NCBI GenBank assembly: GCA_033060915.1
Contig: CM065380.1
Span: 46,310,001 to 46,374,000, forward strand
Reading direction: 5' to 3'
DNA from: Euryodendron excelsum
Taxonomy: Eukaryota > Streptophyta > Magnoliopsida > Ericales > Pentaphylacaceae
DNA length: 64,000 nt
Shown: in pieces, positions 23,461 through 34,969 of the stretch
Layout: each line of letters begins with the position of its first letter
Numbering within the stretch: the first letter of the stretch is position 1
Program-made: the position numbers and the translations under genes
The notes under the pieces: model-generated
Databases searched by the model: none
What the model saw: only the letters and a program-made list of their open reading frames with translations
What the model was told of the DNA's origin: nothing

Positions 23461-24447
23461 CACCCTATTGAAAACCCACTATTTGTGGCTTTTGCATTGC
23501 ATCCTCCTCATTGACATTCCAAAGACTCTAGAAAGCTTTTTCCGCCTCGTATTCATTTTTACTACCTTTTATTTTAATTTTATTTATTCTTTCACTTTAG
23601 ACAGATTACGTAAATGTGGGCTTCAGTTGTGGGCTTCTTTGAGATTTATGGAGGAAGAAATTTGGTTATGAAGTATACTAACAATCGCCATATTTTCATG
23701 TTGGCCCATATAAAGGTCCTATATGCATGCCTAAGAAAGTAGAGCACTTCTATTATTGTATTATATCTTTATTATTATTATTTTTTTCACAATCTCTCAT
23801 CAAATTGTTGAAAAATTGAGGCTATGTTTGGTGCTAGGACATGGTAGGGTAAACGAAATTTTTTTAAAAAAATAAGAAGAAAAACCATTTTCCTTTTCAA
23901 GCATCAAGAACAAGAGAAACCAAAAATTTCTGCCCTTTTTCATTATAATTTTTTCTCCAATTTTTTTCTGGCAGCCAAATAAGAAAAAGTAAACTATTGC
24001 ATTTCATACTCAAGGATATGGACAACAATTGTTGTTTTGAATCAGAGGCACTTATCTTAACAATTGGTATTGAAGATTCATTACAGATATATATATATAT
24101 ATATATATTTACATATATCCTTGAACCCAAAACTTTGTTGGAAGCCCAGGCCATGACCTACTTAAGTGTCTGGCCTCAAAATAATATAATGGAATGGTTG
24201 AAAGAAACTACTAACCTATTTGCTTACTAGAACAACTTCTTTTATTCTCTCCTTTCATCGTAATGTGAACTTTGAGGGTTCTCTTTTGGGAGCAATTAGG
24301 GAGGCAAATTATAAATAGAGTACGAACTTTGCGAGTGTCTTGAAGGGAATGCAACATCCACGACCATACTAGCTATATTCATAGTCCTCTTTTGCATATG
24401 TGAGTCTCACAATGTGAGGTAGAGAGCAGTAAATCTATTATGTTATA
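23461..24447. other. Intergenic AT-rich DNA, microsatellite
   Basis: No gene recognised. An (AT)11 microsatellite is at 24,087-24,108. A GGCTATGTTTGG at about 23,820 and GCAGCCAAATA near 23,971 could be worn ends of a MITE, which I cannot confirm. Confidence 0.4.
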
Positions 24448-24449
24448 TC

Positions 24450-24519
24450 TATACTATCTATATATGCAAATATACTGGGACGCTTATACTATCTATATAT
24501 GCAAATGTAGTGGGACGCT
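24450..24519. repeat. 35-bp tandem duplication at the Helitron 5' end
   Basis: TATACTATCTATATATGCAA with its following GGGACGCT occurs at 24,450 and again at 24,485, differing at two or three bases. Confidence 0.7.
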
Positions 24520-25997
24520 CTAAGGCCTTCAAAACTCAATCTCTAGTTTTTTTAAAATTTAAAAAAACTATGATGTCACATGGCACACCTAACTCTTCCA
24601 ACCAATCAAATTCTTATTTTCTTTTCTTATAAAGTAAAACAAAAAGAAATCAAATAATAATTAAACAAAAAATTAATTATATGAAATAATTAAAGGAGTT
24701 AAATACTTACAAGGAAACACAAAAATTAACTAAAAATAAAAAACCAATAGTGGAAAGAAAAAAGAAAACTAAAGGAACAAATCTATACTATATAGTCCTC
24801 TCCCCTAGGGCCGACTCCTCTCCTCTCCATCTCTGAAACAAAATAGGGAACAAGAAAGAAAAAACAACCCTAAACAAAATAGGAAAAAGCTTAATGGGTA
24901 TAAGATTCCTAAAATCTCTCCCTAGATTCATATTTTTTTTATGAAACTCTATCTACACCCTAAAAACTCTAATTAACAGCTATACGATTCCAAAAAATTC
25001 TCCCTAAAAACCATATTTTCCATAAAACAATAAATTTTCATCCCATTATTGTTTCCTAAATCTTGTCAAGATTTGATCTTCCAGGTACTGTTATATATGC
25101 AATAGTTTTAGGGTTACAACAAGAGCCCCCGCCCTCTCTTCGTCTATGTCTCTTCATATGTTGCTAAACCTTTTATATCATTACAGAACAAGAAGAACAT
25201 GTCTGAAGTTGGCAATGTGTATATATGCTTATATATTGTATTTATACACATTTACTCTATTTGAATCTTTACTTCTTTAGTACTTGATTCTGAAGCTTTT
25301 TATAATTATGTGTCTTTGAATTTGTCTGATTTATTTTGGATTTATTGTAGGACAAGTTGGACTTAATTTATGTTGTTCAGATTCATATGGTAGTAAAGGT
25401 ATAACCTCTGCATAAGATATTATAAGATTTTTTAGTGTAATGCTTAAATTATTGACTTCAAAATTTTATGCATTTTGATTTTCATGAGAAAGAAAGGTTG
25501 GAGTAAGATACTAAAAGTGAGATGGGCGAGTTCATCATTGGTTATCTACAAGACTTTTGGCATTGGTAGGCATTTAAGTTCATTTTTTGTTGGATTGACT
25601 GCATTTTACATGCATGAGACTGTTTTTTTTCCCTCCCTTTTGGTAATTCCTATATGTATTTGATCTTTTGTCTATCCCCCTCCCCTCCCTTGTGATTTGA
25701 GAGATACACTTATCTTCCCCAAATACACAAACAATAGGCCGTGAATTGAAAGAGAGAGAAAGTAGAGACAGAAGAGAAGTAGTCTTTCGATCATAACCGA
25801 AGCTCAGGTACACATTCTTTTGTACTTGAATTTCACTCTAATCTTTATCTTTTCTGTGCATGTATAGCACTGTCTTTGCGAGTTATTTTTTCAATCACAG
25901 CTCTTTATTTATTTCAGACTTCAATCTTTTTATTTTATTTTTAACCCGCTCATTTTTTTCACAGATTTTGAAGCGCTTGTTATCTGATCTTCACTCG

Positions 25998-26335
25998 GGG
26001 CCAACATAACCATGAATTTCCTATACCCATGAGTACCATTAAATGACATTATAATAACTCTAACATTGCCGCGCGAAAATCAAGCTGAATATTTTTATGG
26101 GACACAATTTGAGAATCTATAGTATTGGAATGACCAATATTGTTGCTATACAAAGGTGTGGTCTCTGGGCCAACATAACCATGAATTTTCTATATCCATG
26201 AGTTCCATTAAATGACTTTAAAATAGCTCTATCATTGCCGTGCAAAAATCAAGCTGAATATTTTTATGGGACCCAATTTGAGCATCTATAGTATAGGAAT
26301 GACCAATATTGTTGCTATACAAAGGTGTGGTCCCA
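25998..26335. repeat. 169-bp tandem duplication
   Basis: GGGCCAACATAACCATGAAT begins both copies (about 25,998 and 26,167). They share AAATCAAGCTGAATATTTTT and GACCAATATTGTTGCTATAC. The copies differ at about one base in ten. The duplication lies just inside the right end of the Helitron candidate. Confidence 0.8.
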
Positions 26336-26398
26336 TGGATGGAGATTACAAACAAAAAAAAAAAAAAACGTACATCTTGCATGTATGTTTAATACTAG

Positions 26399-26961
26399 GA
26401 TTGAACGGCGCATTGAATTCGTAAAATGTGTCATAATATTTGGTAAATTTTTAATGGTAATTTTGTATTATATTATAATAAAAAAATAAAGTTTAAATTC
26501 CCACCTATATAATAGTGCTCATTCCTATTGTTCTAAAAAATTTTAAAGTTAAGAAAGTCCTGTGAGAGGTTGCTCTCAATTGTCCATCTCTAATGTTCTA
26601 AGAAAAATATTAACAAAAAACAAGTACAACACGAGACATCTTTGATTGCCATAGTAAAATTATAGTTTTTTTGGTCAAGAAGAGGTCAATTTATCTCTTA
26701 ATTTTAGTAAGGTAAGCAATTTCAAAATTAAAATCAAAGATACATGCATATCTTTTGCTTGCTTCTAACCTTTTCTTTTGTTTTTTTAGTAGAAAAACAC
26801 ACGTTTTAGTTCAAAACTTTGACCTAAGGCAAGTGCCGGTTTTGTTTGCCATATTAAAATTCAAGTTTTTCTTCCTCTTCCGTTTAGATCAAAGATTTCT
26901 TTTAAAAACTGCAGTACTTTCAAAATTCAAATTAAAGATGTATGGTATCTTTTACTCTTTC

Positions 26962-27010
<49 letters not shown>

Positions 27011-27793
27011 ATACACCCTCCTTCTGTATATCTTTACTTATGATTCCCAAATTCATTTATTATATCATTTTTTTAATCTTTATTCCTAAATTGATTATTA
27101 GATATTATAAATGGAGTTCTTTTATTTTTTTCATTTTTTTTGGACCAAATCTTACCAATAACAATGAGATCAACATTCGCGTGAGATGGAAAAAGAATAA
27201 AGGAATTAAAAAAAATTTCACGAGGCAATGAAATGTATCTAAGAGTTGTAAAATAAAAAATTACAAGTTTGCTCATAAAAATGTGAGCAAGAACATGAAT
27301 TATGATATGAGGCCAAGTTAAGATAACATTTCAAAGCTTGATTAATATTATGGACAGGCTTGAGTTTAAAAGTGTTAATTTTATAATTTGGTATAGAAAT
27401 AGTATATTCATATATTTAATAATGATAATAATATTAACAATTTGACACAAGTATTTTAATCAAAACACAGAAAAGTCTAATCTTTTTATGAAGTTAATCA
27501 TAGAAATGTACATGTAAAAATTAGTTTTTTCTTAAGCTTAGCAAAAAATATTTTTTTACTCATGTATCACATGGATTTATTACCAGTACCATTGTAATAC
27601 TTGTGGATTTAGTATTATTTTTTTTTCAATTCTAACATAGTTACAATTACTTTCCCTGAGAAGTAAAGAAGCACTTAATACACAATCATGATACTTTTCG
27701 TCAAGATAAAATAGGTGCACTTAGTAGTTTTTGCCAACTATGGTTTTATATACTACAATCTCAATAAAACCTTCATCAATGAAATTTTAAACC
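26399..27793. other. Intergenic AT-rich DNA with a (CT)n microsatellite
   Basis: A (CT)21 tract is at about 26,965-27,006. The open frame at 26,755-27,231 runs through it and through homopolymers and shows no domain, so I do not call a gene. Confidence 0.5.
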
Positions 27794-27964
27794 TTAATGC
27801 TGTGTTTGGAATCCAGAATTATTAAGAAAAAAACAAAGGAAAAGAAAAATGTAAGGGAAAGAAAACAAAATGAAAGAGAATGTTTGTTCTATTTTCCCTT
27901 ACATTTTTCTTTTTCTTTTTCTTTAATTTTTCATGACCAAATTCTTGATCCAAACATAGCGTAA
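27794..27964. mobile_element. Fold-back MITE
   Basis: The ends TTAATGCTGTGTTTGGA and TCCAAACATAGCGTAA are inverted repeats with two or three mismatches. Inside, AAAGAAAAATGTAAGGGAAA (about 27,841) pairs with TTTTCCCTTACATTTTTCTT (about 27,892), so most of the 171 bp folds into one long hairpin. It has no coding capacity. The superfamily is unclear because no unambiguous target duplication is seen; TTA/TAA flanks are possible. Confidence 0.65.
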
Positions 27965-30299
27965 GAATTTTGAAAAACAAGAAAAGAATAATGAACAATG
28001 AAAATCTCTAACTTTTCAACCACAAATTTATTATTATCAACCAAAAAGCAAAAATACTCACCGGTAACCAGAATCATCGTAAATGATTTAATGTAATAGT
28101 TCAATGATAAAAACCATAAACTCTATCAATCCAAATAATATTCCTAAAGTTCTAAGCAATAGTAAATTTAATGTCAAAATTCACTTACAACAAAAAGGTT
28201 TATTTTTCTTTCGTTTTTGTTCCAATTCATTCCAATATAATCAAAGCATATTTGGACACAATTTTTTTTGCAAATATTATATCAAAGATATCTAATGGTA
28301 GTTTTCTGCATTCTAGTTTTATGAACATTTGAAATTGCCAATCAATAAATTCTTGCATATTAATGGGGCTTTTTAAATCCTAATTAAACTTGGTAAAATC
28401 AATACCATTTAATGCTATTTCTCTACAACTATAATGAGTGTTCTTTATACACATTCATGTTCCTATATCCTTTGATTTGTTCAGAAATTTTTGGTAACTA
28501 TTATAGCAATAATGAGCAAATTGCTTAGTTGGCATGCTAATTACATGAACATTTGAAATAAGTGAACAATAAATGATTACTGATGGGACTCTATTAAATT
28601 CTTTCAAGAGTATTCAATGTTGTATTTACTACGCATAAGTGGGTGATGCTTAGAACCCAATAGCTAGCATATTCTTTTCTGAAAAGGACTTAGGTGTAGT
28701 TCTTTATGTGCAGGTAAATAATAAAAGTGAACTATGCGACTATGTTGCCCATTCACGATTATAATTGGTTTCAATACTGGATCCCACAATTTTGGCTTGA
28801 ATTACAGATGTGGCGTGCTTCTAATATCCAACTACACTACGTAAACGTAAAGATTGTAGCCAAGTGTTTTCTTTCCTCTCCTTTTTTCTTCTTTTTTTTT
28901 TCCCTTGCCCCAAAGCATGTCTTGGATGGAATAAGGCAACCCTAACTTTTGCGATGGCAATTAATTGTGAATGGATAAAAATACCCTCCATCTCAAGCGT
29001 GTCGTTTAGATTTTAAGAGACAATATTACATATCTAACATCTTTTTTTTTAACAAAATCAAAGTTGCCTTTACAATAACTGACCAAATAATGGTGTTATT
29101 TCAGTAATTAACTAATTCATATCCTCTCAATGGAGACATCAAATTTGATTTTAAACAATGCAAAGAAAATTAGCTAGGAAGGATGGGACAAGAGGGGTGC
29201 ACCAGACTTAGAATGAGAATGTAGCTGTTGCTGGTTTGACCCAAAAGTTAAAGAAGTGGATTGGACCTATATATCCTTTGTGAAAGACAAGAGGGGCAAC
29301 CTCGGATTCTAGAGAAGTTATCAATGTTAGTGGCAATATTAAATTTTGATAATTCAATCAAAGCAAAAGTCTATGGTTGATTGTGATATTCACATCATTG
29401 GAATATCAATCCATATGCAACTTCTTTACAAAAATTAAAGAACAATTTCAGTACATCAATCCTCATTCCAAGACTCTCTCTCTCTCTCTCTCTCTCTCTC
29501 GTGCGCCAAGCATGCACCGAAATTAATGCAGTTTGTTTTTTATCCTTAAATCCAAAAAGAAGAATATCGTAAATTGCTTTTCAACTTTGAATGAAAATAT
29601 GATAAGAACACTGACCTTTAATCTGTTGATCTCTGATTGATATTTAAATTAAATTCAAATCCCAGGCAAGTTTTATTTCGTGCTAAGCCAAATCACAAAA
29701 TAGCCTAATTCTAAATTCAACGGCCTCTTGAGAGAGTAGTGAACAAGAAATCATACAAATAAAAATTTATTTCTTTACTTTTTTTTTAGTTATAATAACA
29801 TTGTCAAAACTTGCAGTGATGCTATAAAAGATCATCAATCGTTGCTGCAAGTAGTTATTAATTTTCACAATTCTTTTTTTTTTTTTGCTACAAGGAGTCT
29901 AGGTCTTCGACTAACTATTCTCTCGAGTTTATACAAGGTCCACACCCATTCATACATTTGTATTTGTATATATATATTTTTTATTACATGAGTAAAGACT
30001 TTTGACTGACTAGCATAGTCATCATTTGCACGAACTATACAAATTTTATGCATTATATGAATGAGAGATGGGCATAAGAAGACGTGAGTAGGGATTAAAT
30101 ATAAAATCTCATACTTAGCGTGAGAATCTACCAAAGAATCTACTGACTACTGAACCATCCTTTATAGTTATATTTTCACTGTTCTTCTCCTTCAAATTTA
30201 GTATGAGAAAAGTAGTATACCACCTTTTACAAGTGGATCAGTCCATCACCACCAACCACAATGCCAGAATCTTTAATTCAATTGTGTAATCCTCTAGCA
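27965..30299. other. Intergenic DNA, no gene seen
   Basis: AT-rich sequence with a (CT)14 microsatellite at about 29,473-29,500, poly-T runs near 28,890 and 29,873, and TATATATA near 29,969. No ORF has a recognisable product. Confidence 0.4.
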
Positions 30300-30551
30300 A
30301 CAATTCACCACCGATTGGTTGGTTCACTAGGTAAAAACTTGGATTTCTTCATTCAATGTTTAAATTCGAGTTTTCGACTCTCCATGACTGCTTGATGGGG
30401 CTAAACATACTCTTCAGCGCCCAGAGCACGCGATGGGACCTAAGTTTCGGTTCCGATGTAGATGCAATAAGGTCTCTCCCAGGAAGTTTTCTGGTGCTAA
30501 GGGGCAATACTAGCTTATCTGAATATCCATTTTGAGGTAACAAAAAAAAAG
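30300..30551 (+). mobile_element. SINE-like element
   Basis: TGGTTCACTAGG (30,320-30,331) fits the pol III A box, and AATTCGAGTTTTC (30,363-30,375) is a worn B box 43 nt further on. The body continues through GGGGCTAAACATACTCTTCAG and GGACCTAAGTTTCGGTTCC to an A9 tail at 30,541-30,549. The layout is that of a plant tRNA-derived SINE; boundaries are approximate. Confidence 0.5.
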
Positions 30552-30675
30552 AAACCCCAAATAATATTAATAGCATGAAATGTATCTTGTTCTCTGATGA
30601 AGATTGATAGGTTCAATGTATGCATACATATATAAACGGTAGAATACAAATGAGGCAAAAGAGGACTCGAACATG

Positions 30676-32126
30676 TGACACGCCTCCAGTTGTGCTTCAA
30701 CTGGAGCCACTCCGCAAGGGCACGGAGGTCGCGCTTGTAGTAAAACCGGAGGATCCGGTGTCGTTCTCTCCCAAGGAAATTCTGCAAATATAGCAACAAA
30801 GCTCAACTAGCACGGGTACTTATCTTAATGGATTGCAAATGAAAATTCTTAACATAAAAGAGACCGAAAATATGTTGGTTTTGAGATGATGATGGTTATA
30901 TGCTTCATGCAATAATTTAGTGACTATGAGAAAACAACAAAAGCTAGTTTTATGTGATTAAGGAGAAAAGCTTGGACATGGTTGTTTTGATCCACCAATT
31001 CACAACAAGGGTTTCCAATGAGAGGTTTTATAACTCAAATCAAGAATCACACCTTGGATTCTTGATTCGGAAAATGTCGGCTATAAAAATGTGGGTTTTG
31101 TTTGATTGAGCCTAGAGAGAGAATATATAATTGGTACCCTAGAATCAAACCTTAAACATGTGCAATACCTATACCAAATGTTGATTTGTGCATAAATATT
31201 ACCAAAGGGTTATGAATCTAGGTTTTTCTGATGAATTTCATACTAAATCAAATGAAACCATATAATTTTGAGGATATGACTTTGAAGTCCATACAACCCA
31301 TTTTCAACCCTTTGAAGATCCTTGATGGGTCTTCACAACCACATCCAAGGGGTGTTTAGCTACTAGAATCCATGTTAACTAACATAAAAAGAGACAAATC
31401 TACCATTAAACTATAAAAAGCTAGTGTTTGGTTGCCAAGAAAATGAGAGAAAGTGCCAAGAAAATGATGGAAAGTTGCTAGAAAATGTAGAAAATCATTC
31501 ACTTCATATATATATCAAACATTCACTTACAATGATCCAAAAGCAATAAATGACATTAAATACAAAGCATTAAGAGTAGATCTAACCAAAAACCTTACAA
31601 GATAACAAAAATCCACTTTTGGAGCCTTCTTCCCGTCCAAATTGCTGTAGAAAATACCCTATATCACTCTTTGTCTCGAACAAAAACTTTTATACTCTGC
31701 AGAAAAACAGAGCCTGTACACACCGATCGATCGGCCGATCGATCGCCCGATCGAACGGTCAGGGCGATCGAACGCCCGATCGATCGCAAAACCGACCCCT
31801 CTGAAGTTTGCTTCTGTATCGTCTGTTGAGAGGATTCCGACGTCACCGATCGAACGCCCGATCGATCGAAAAAACGCCCTCTCTGAAGTTTGCTGCAGAA
31901 GGTTGAACAGAGCATCACCGATCGATCGCAGGATCACCGATCGATCGGCCGATCGATCGGTCATGCTCAAGATTGCCCATTTGCCTTAGTTTAAGCTCCA
32001 AATCCTACAAAAAGTGTACAAAAAGAGTTTTAATGCGTTTTAGGAGTTAGAATACTAAATTAACACCAAATTTAACTATTCAACTAACAATTTAAGCCAA
32101 AAGATTACTATTTCTAAGGGTAATCA
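30676..32126 (-). mobile_element. 3' LTR of element 2
   Basis: This 1451-bp LTR reads TGATTACCC ... GGCGTGTCA on the minus strand. The TATA box TATAAAAG is at 31,687-31,694. Upstream of it (31,723-31,960) lie clustered CGATCGATCGG and CGATCGAACG palindromes and two copies of a CTCTGAAGTTTGCT module. It is 32 bp shorter than the 5' LTR because of a deletion inside this palindrome cluster. Confidence 0.92.
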
Positions 32127-33691
32127 ACACCCCCCAACTAAACCTTTGATAGTCCCTATCAAAGTATGAGAGGAAAACAAAAATATATACATGCATTAAT
32201 CTTATTCAAGTCAAATCTCCATCCACCTAGGTTGTGAACCAAAGCAAGGTAAAGACATAAAGCATGGAAGAAACAAAATATATCGACGCGTACTACCAAT
32301 GACATATGACCCTAATGATTCAAAACTCGTACAATTACGTCCTCGATGCTTCGATCCAAGTCTCACAAGGCATACACTCAACTTTAAACATGAACACTCT
32401 AGGTCCCTCAATGGAAAGCTCTTTTAACGAGTAAATGTATAAACCATGCAAGTAGAGCAATTCCAAAACCAAAGACGAATAAATTGTAAGTGTATCGACT
32501 TGGCATAGCTTCATGAAGGAATATTCACAGCTTAAGCATAATCTAGAAAATTGACATAAATGCCTCATACACAATTGAATTAAAGATTCATGTATCTTCG
32601 GATATCAAGGCCATAAGGGTGATGAATGAGAGAAGAGCCATGTAAGAGGATAGAAAATGGAAAAAGGGTTCAACATATGCATGCACATTACACATGATGA
32701 TCAATGATATTCACTTCCACATTTCTACTCTTTTGAATCACTTTCACTATCTTCCTTCACCTCACTTCTTTTGTATTTGATTTTTTTTTTTTTTTTACTT
32801 TTCAACTCCATACACCTCCAACTTTACAAAAATAAGAGTAATGCATCTATTGGCATTGACACTCTTTAAACTTATGCACATGCATATGGATATTAAAAAG
32901 AAGAAAAATACACATGGAATGGCTCAATGGAATGAAATGACCTATATGTTTAGAATCCGAAGAATACAACAAATCAAAACTTCAAAAGTGTATAAGGGGG
33001 TCAATAAATCTATATAACACTCGAACATGTAAACCAACATCAAGAAATAATGAAGCTATTCAATGAATGAGGATCAACAAAAATAATCTTGAATAAATGT
33101 GATTCACTCTTCAAAGGCGATAAATAGGCTCTAAAGCTCACACGGTAAAAATCTCCACCTTATAAGGACATGCATGCATAAGAATGAAACACACGGCATC
33201 ACATAACATGTTAGTGCGCAACAATGTGAATTGTCTCTTATAATGATTTTATGCCAAAAACTTGCAATGTATCATAATCTCTAAGGTGGGTTAATCATCA
33301 ACTCAAATTTAATCAAAAACATGGTATGGTACTTATTTGAAACAACCTTGACACCTCCATCACAAAAATCCAAAAAGAAATGATATCAACAATTAAGGGC
33401 ATAGCTAAGGTGTCAAGTTATAGAAAAGGGCGATACGAATACCATACAATACCCATTACCTCGGTTGGAACAATACATGCGATATGGGTATCAATCAAAA
33501 AGTACACCTGTAACTGAACTGCCAAAAATATACACGAAAAAGACAAGAGAACACAACAAATGTATACAAAAAGGGTATGCCACAATAAGAAAGATCACTA
33601 TACAAACAGCTCAAAAATAAATACATCCACTATAATAAAAAAGATTTAGATACATCATATGAAATGAAATGCTATGAAGTGCGCAATGCAT
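32127..33691 (-). other. Polypurine tract and 3' untranslated region of element 2
   Basis: Adjacent to the LTR, the minus strand reads AGTTGGGGGGTGT (32,127-32,139), the polypurine tract. The rest has no ORF. It contains an A18 tract (minus strand; T run at about 32,781-32,798) beside a purine-rich stretch, like the 3' region of element 1. Confidence 0.6.
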
Positions 33692-34969
33692 CTAATCTAT
33701 CTGAAGATCCAAAAAGAGGTCTCCATCATCCGGAGGAGGCTGGCCAAGGTGCTGGATAATCTCCTGGAGTCGAGTGGACTGGGTCTGCTGCTGCTGCTGA
33801 ATGTCAATCAGCTGACCCTGAAGTGCGGCAATGGCAGTGTCCTGAAGATCTAATCTAGCCATAATGTCGGCCTGCCACTGCTGGCGCTTTGCCTGCTGAG
33901 CGGTCAGCTGCTCCTGAATAGCTATCAAAGTCTGAAGTAACGTCCCCGGAGCTGGCTCCTCCTGAGCCTGAGCCTGAGTCTGAGCCTGCACTGGCTGATC
34001 CTGCCGCTGCTCCCCTGACTGGGTCTCCTCCTGAGTCTGAGAAGCCGGCTGCTGAGAAGACGAGTGAGCCGAACTAGCTGACCCCCCCTTCTTCGACAAC
34101 TGCCCTGCCGCTCTCTTCTCCGTCTTCCAGTCTATGTCAGTCGAAGAGGAGAGCAGCACAACATCCGCAACACTAACCCCTGCCGCCCTAATCCTCGCTG
34201 TCAAAAAACAACCAAAAGGGATGCTGGACTGGGGAGTAGCAACCTGAGTCGCGGCCCACAATGCCATATACATGAAGTGGGGCAAGTCAATAGTCCTGCC
34301 CGTGCCAATAGCCCACATCAACTGCCCCCGCATCCTACTGCACTCCACCGTCCTCCCCAGTGGAAAGATCGAATAGCAAGTCCAAAGGAACAACGGGTGG
34401 TATCTGGGGGTAATCTGCCTAATCCTGATCTGGGAAGCGGTCCAGGACTCTCCCGGTGCTAAAATCTCAGCGCACATCTCCTCATGAGATGGTGGATGCT
34501 CCCCATCATAAGAGAACTGAGGGTTAGCAACCCTCGGTATACCAAACTGCTCAGCAAAGGAGTTCGGGGTGATAACAACATCCCTACCCCGAACCCAAGA
34601 GCGAAGAATATGTCTGTCGCCACCAACGGGGTCCGATGAAATGTTAGCCATGAACTCTGCCACGAGGGTGGCTGAGTACTGGCCCCTAAAAGAAGCTAAC
34701 CCCAACCACCGGCGGTCGGTCAAAGGCTGGAGCCAACCATATGGCTCAGCATCAAACTGACTCACTATCCAACGCCTCTCCACTACTATCTTACGGGCGC
34801 TCCACACCCGTCCAAACTCTCGCTCCTGATCCCTCCCCCGGAAGCGAGTGGAATCATACTCTCCCTCTCTCTCCCTCCTAGCATGCTCCCGCTGGAGCTG
34901 CTGGAACTGGGCCAGAGTCTGAGAAGTCCCCGCCCCAGCTGTACCCTCAGAACTCCTAGTCTCGACCAT
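33692..34969 (-). CDS. Third ORF of Athila-like element, 425-residue putative plant transposon protein
   Basis: This is an intact ORF. I start it at the ATG at 34,969 (MVETRSSEGTAG), which lies 212 nt after a TATA box; the longer open frame to 35,119 runs back into the presumed leader. Residues about 50-270 form the conserved domain, with AQFD..PYGWLQPLTDRRW, SFRGQYSATLVAEFMANISS, RSWVRGRDVVITPNSFAEQFGIPR, RYHPLFLWT and CSRMRGQLMWAIGTGRTIDL. A glutamine-rich stretch (about 300-350) and a probable coiled coil (about 345-410) follow. I see no signal peptide or membrane span, so an envelope role is not supported. The family is often found after pol in Athila-type elements and has no proven function. 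Confidence 0.8.
   Translation of the reverse strand: MVETRSSEGTAGAGTSQTLAQFQQLQREHARREREGEYDSTRFRGRDQEREFGRVWSARKIVVERRWIVSQFDAEPYGWLQPLTDRRWLGLASFRGQYSATLVAEFMANISSDPVGGDRHILRSWVRGRDVVITPNSFAEQFGIPRVANPQFSYDGEHPPSHEEMCAEILAPGESWTASQIRIRQITPRYHPLFLWTCYSIFPLGRTVECSRMRGQLMWAIGTGRTIDLPHFMYMALWAATQVATPQSSIPFGCFLTARIRAAGVSVADVVLLSSSTDIDWKTEKRAAGQLSKKGGSASSAHSSSQQPASQTQEETQSGEQRQDQPVQAQTQAQAQEEPAPGTLLQTLIAIQEQLTAQQAKRQQWQADIMARLDLQDTAIAALQGQLIDIQQQQQTQSTRLQEIIQHLGQPPPDDGDLFLDLQID

Larger units (their letters stand above)
24448..26398 (+). mobile_element. Candidate non-autonomous Helitron
   Basis: The left end is TCTATACTATC after a host A, typical of plant Helitron 5' ends. Within the next 150 bp is CCAACCAATCAAATTCTT, of a type common in such elements. 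The right end has a 7-bp stem, CGTACAT (26,369-26,375) with ATGTATG (26,381-26,387), around a 5-nt loop, then TTTAATACTAG ending in CTAG at 26,398, which is the CTRR end 11 nt past the hairpin. There are no terminal repeats and no Rep/helicase ORF. The host base after CTAG is G, not the usual T. A second possible 5' end, TCTATACTATATAG, lies at 24,782. Confidence 0.55.

Noticed and set aside
26755..27231. 158-codon plus-strand ORF
   Set aside because: It runs through a (CT)n microsatellite and poly-T; the SLSLSLSL stretch is the microsatellite and no domain is seen.
31659..31970. Open frames encoding RSIGRSIG-type repeats in both LTRs and at 35,183-35,534
   Set aside because: They come from the CGATCGATCG palindrome clusters and poly-C; they lie in LTR or promoter DNA.
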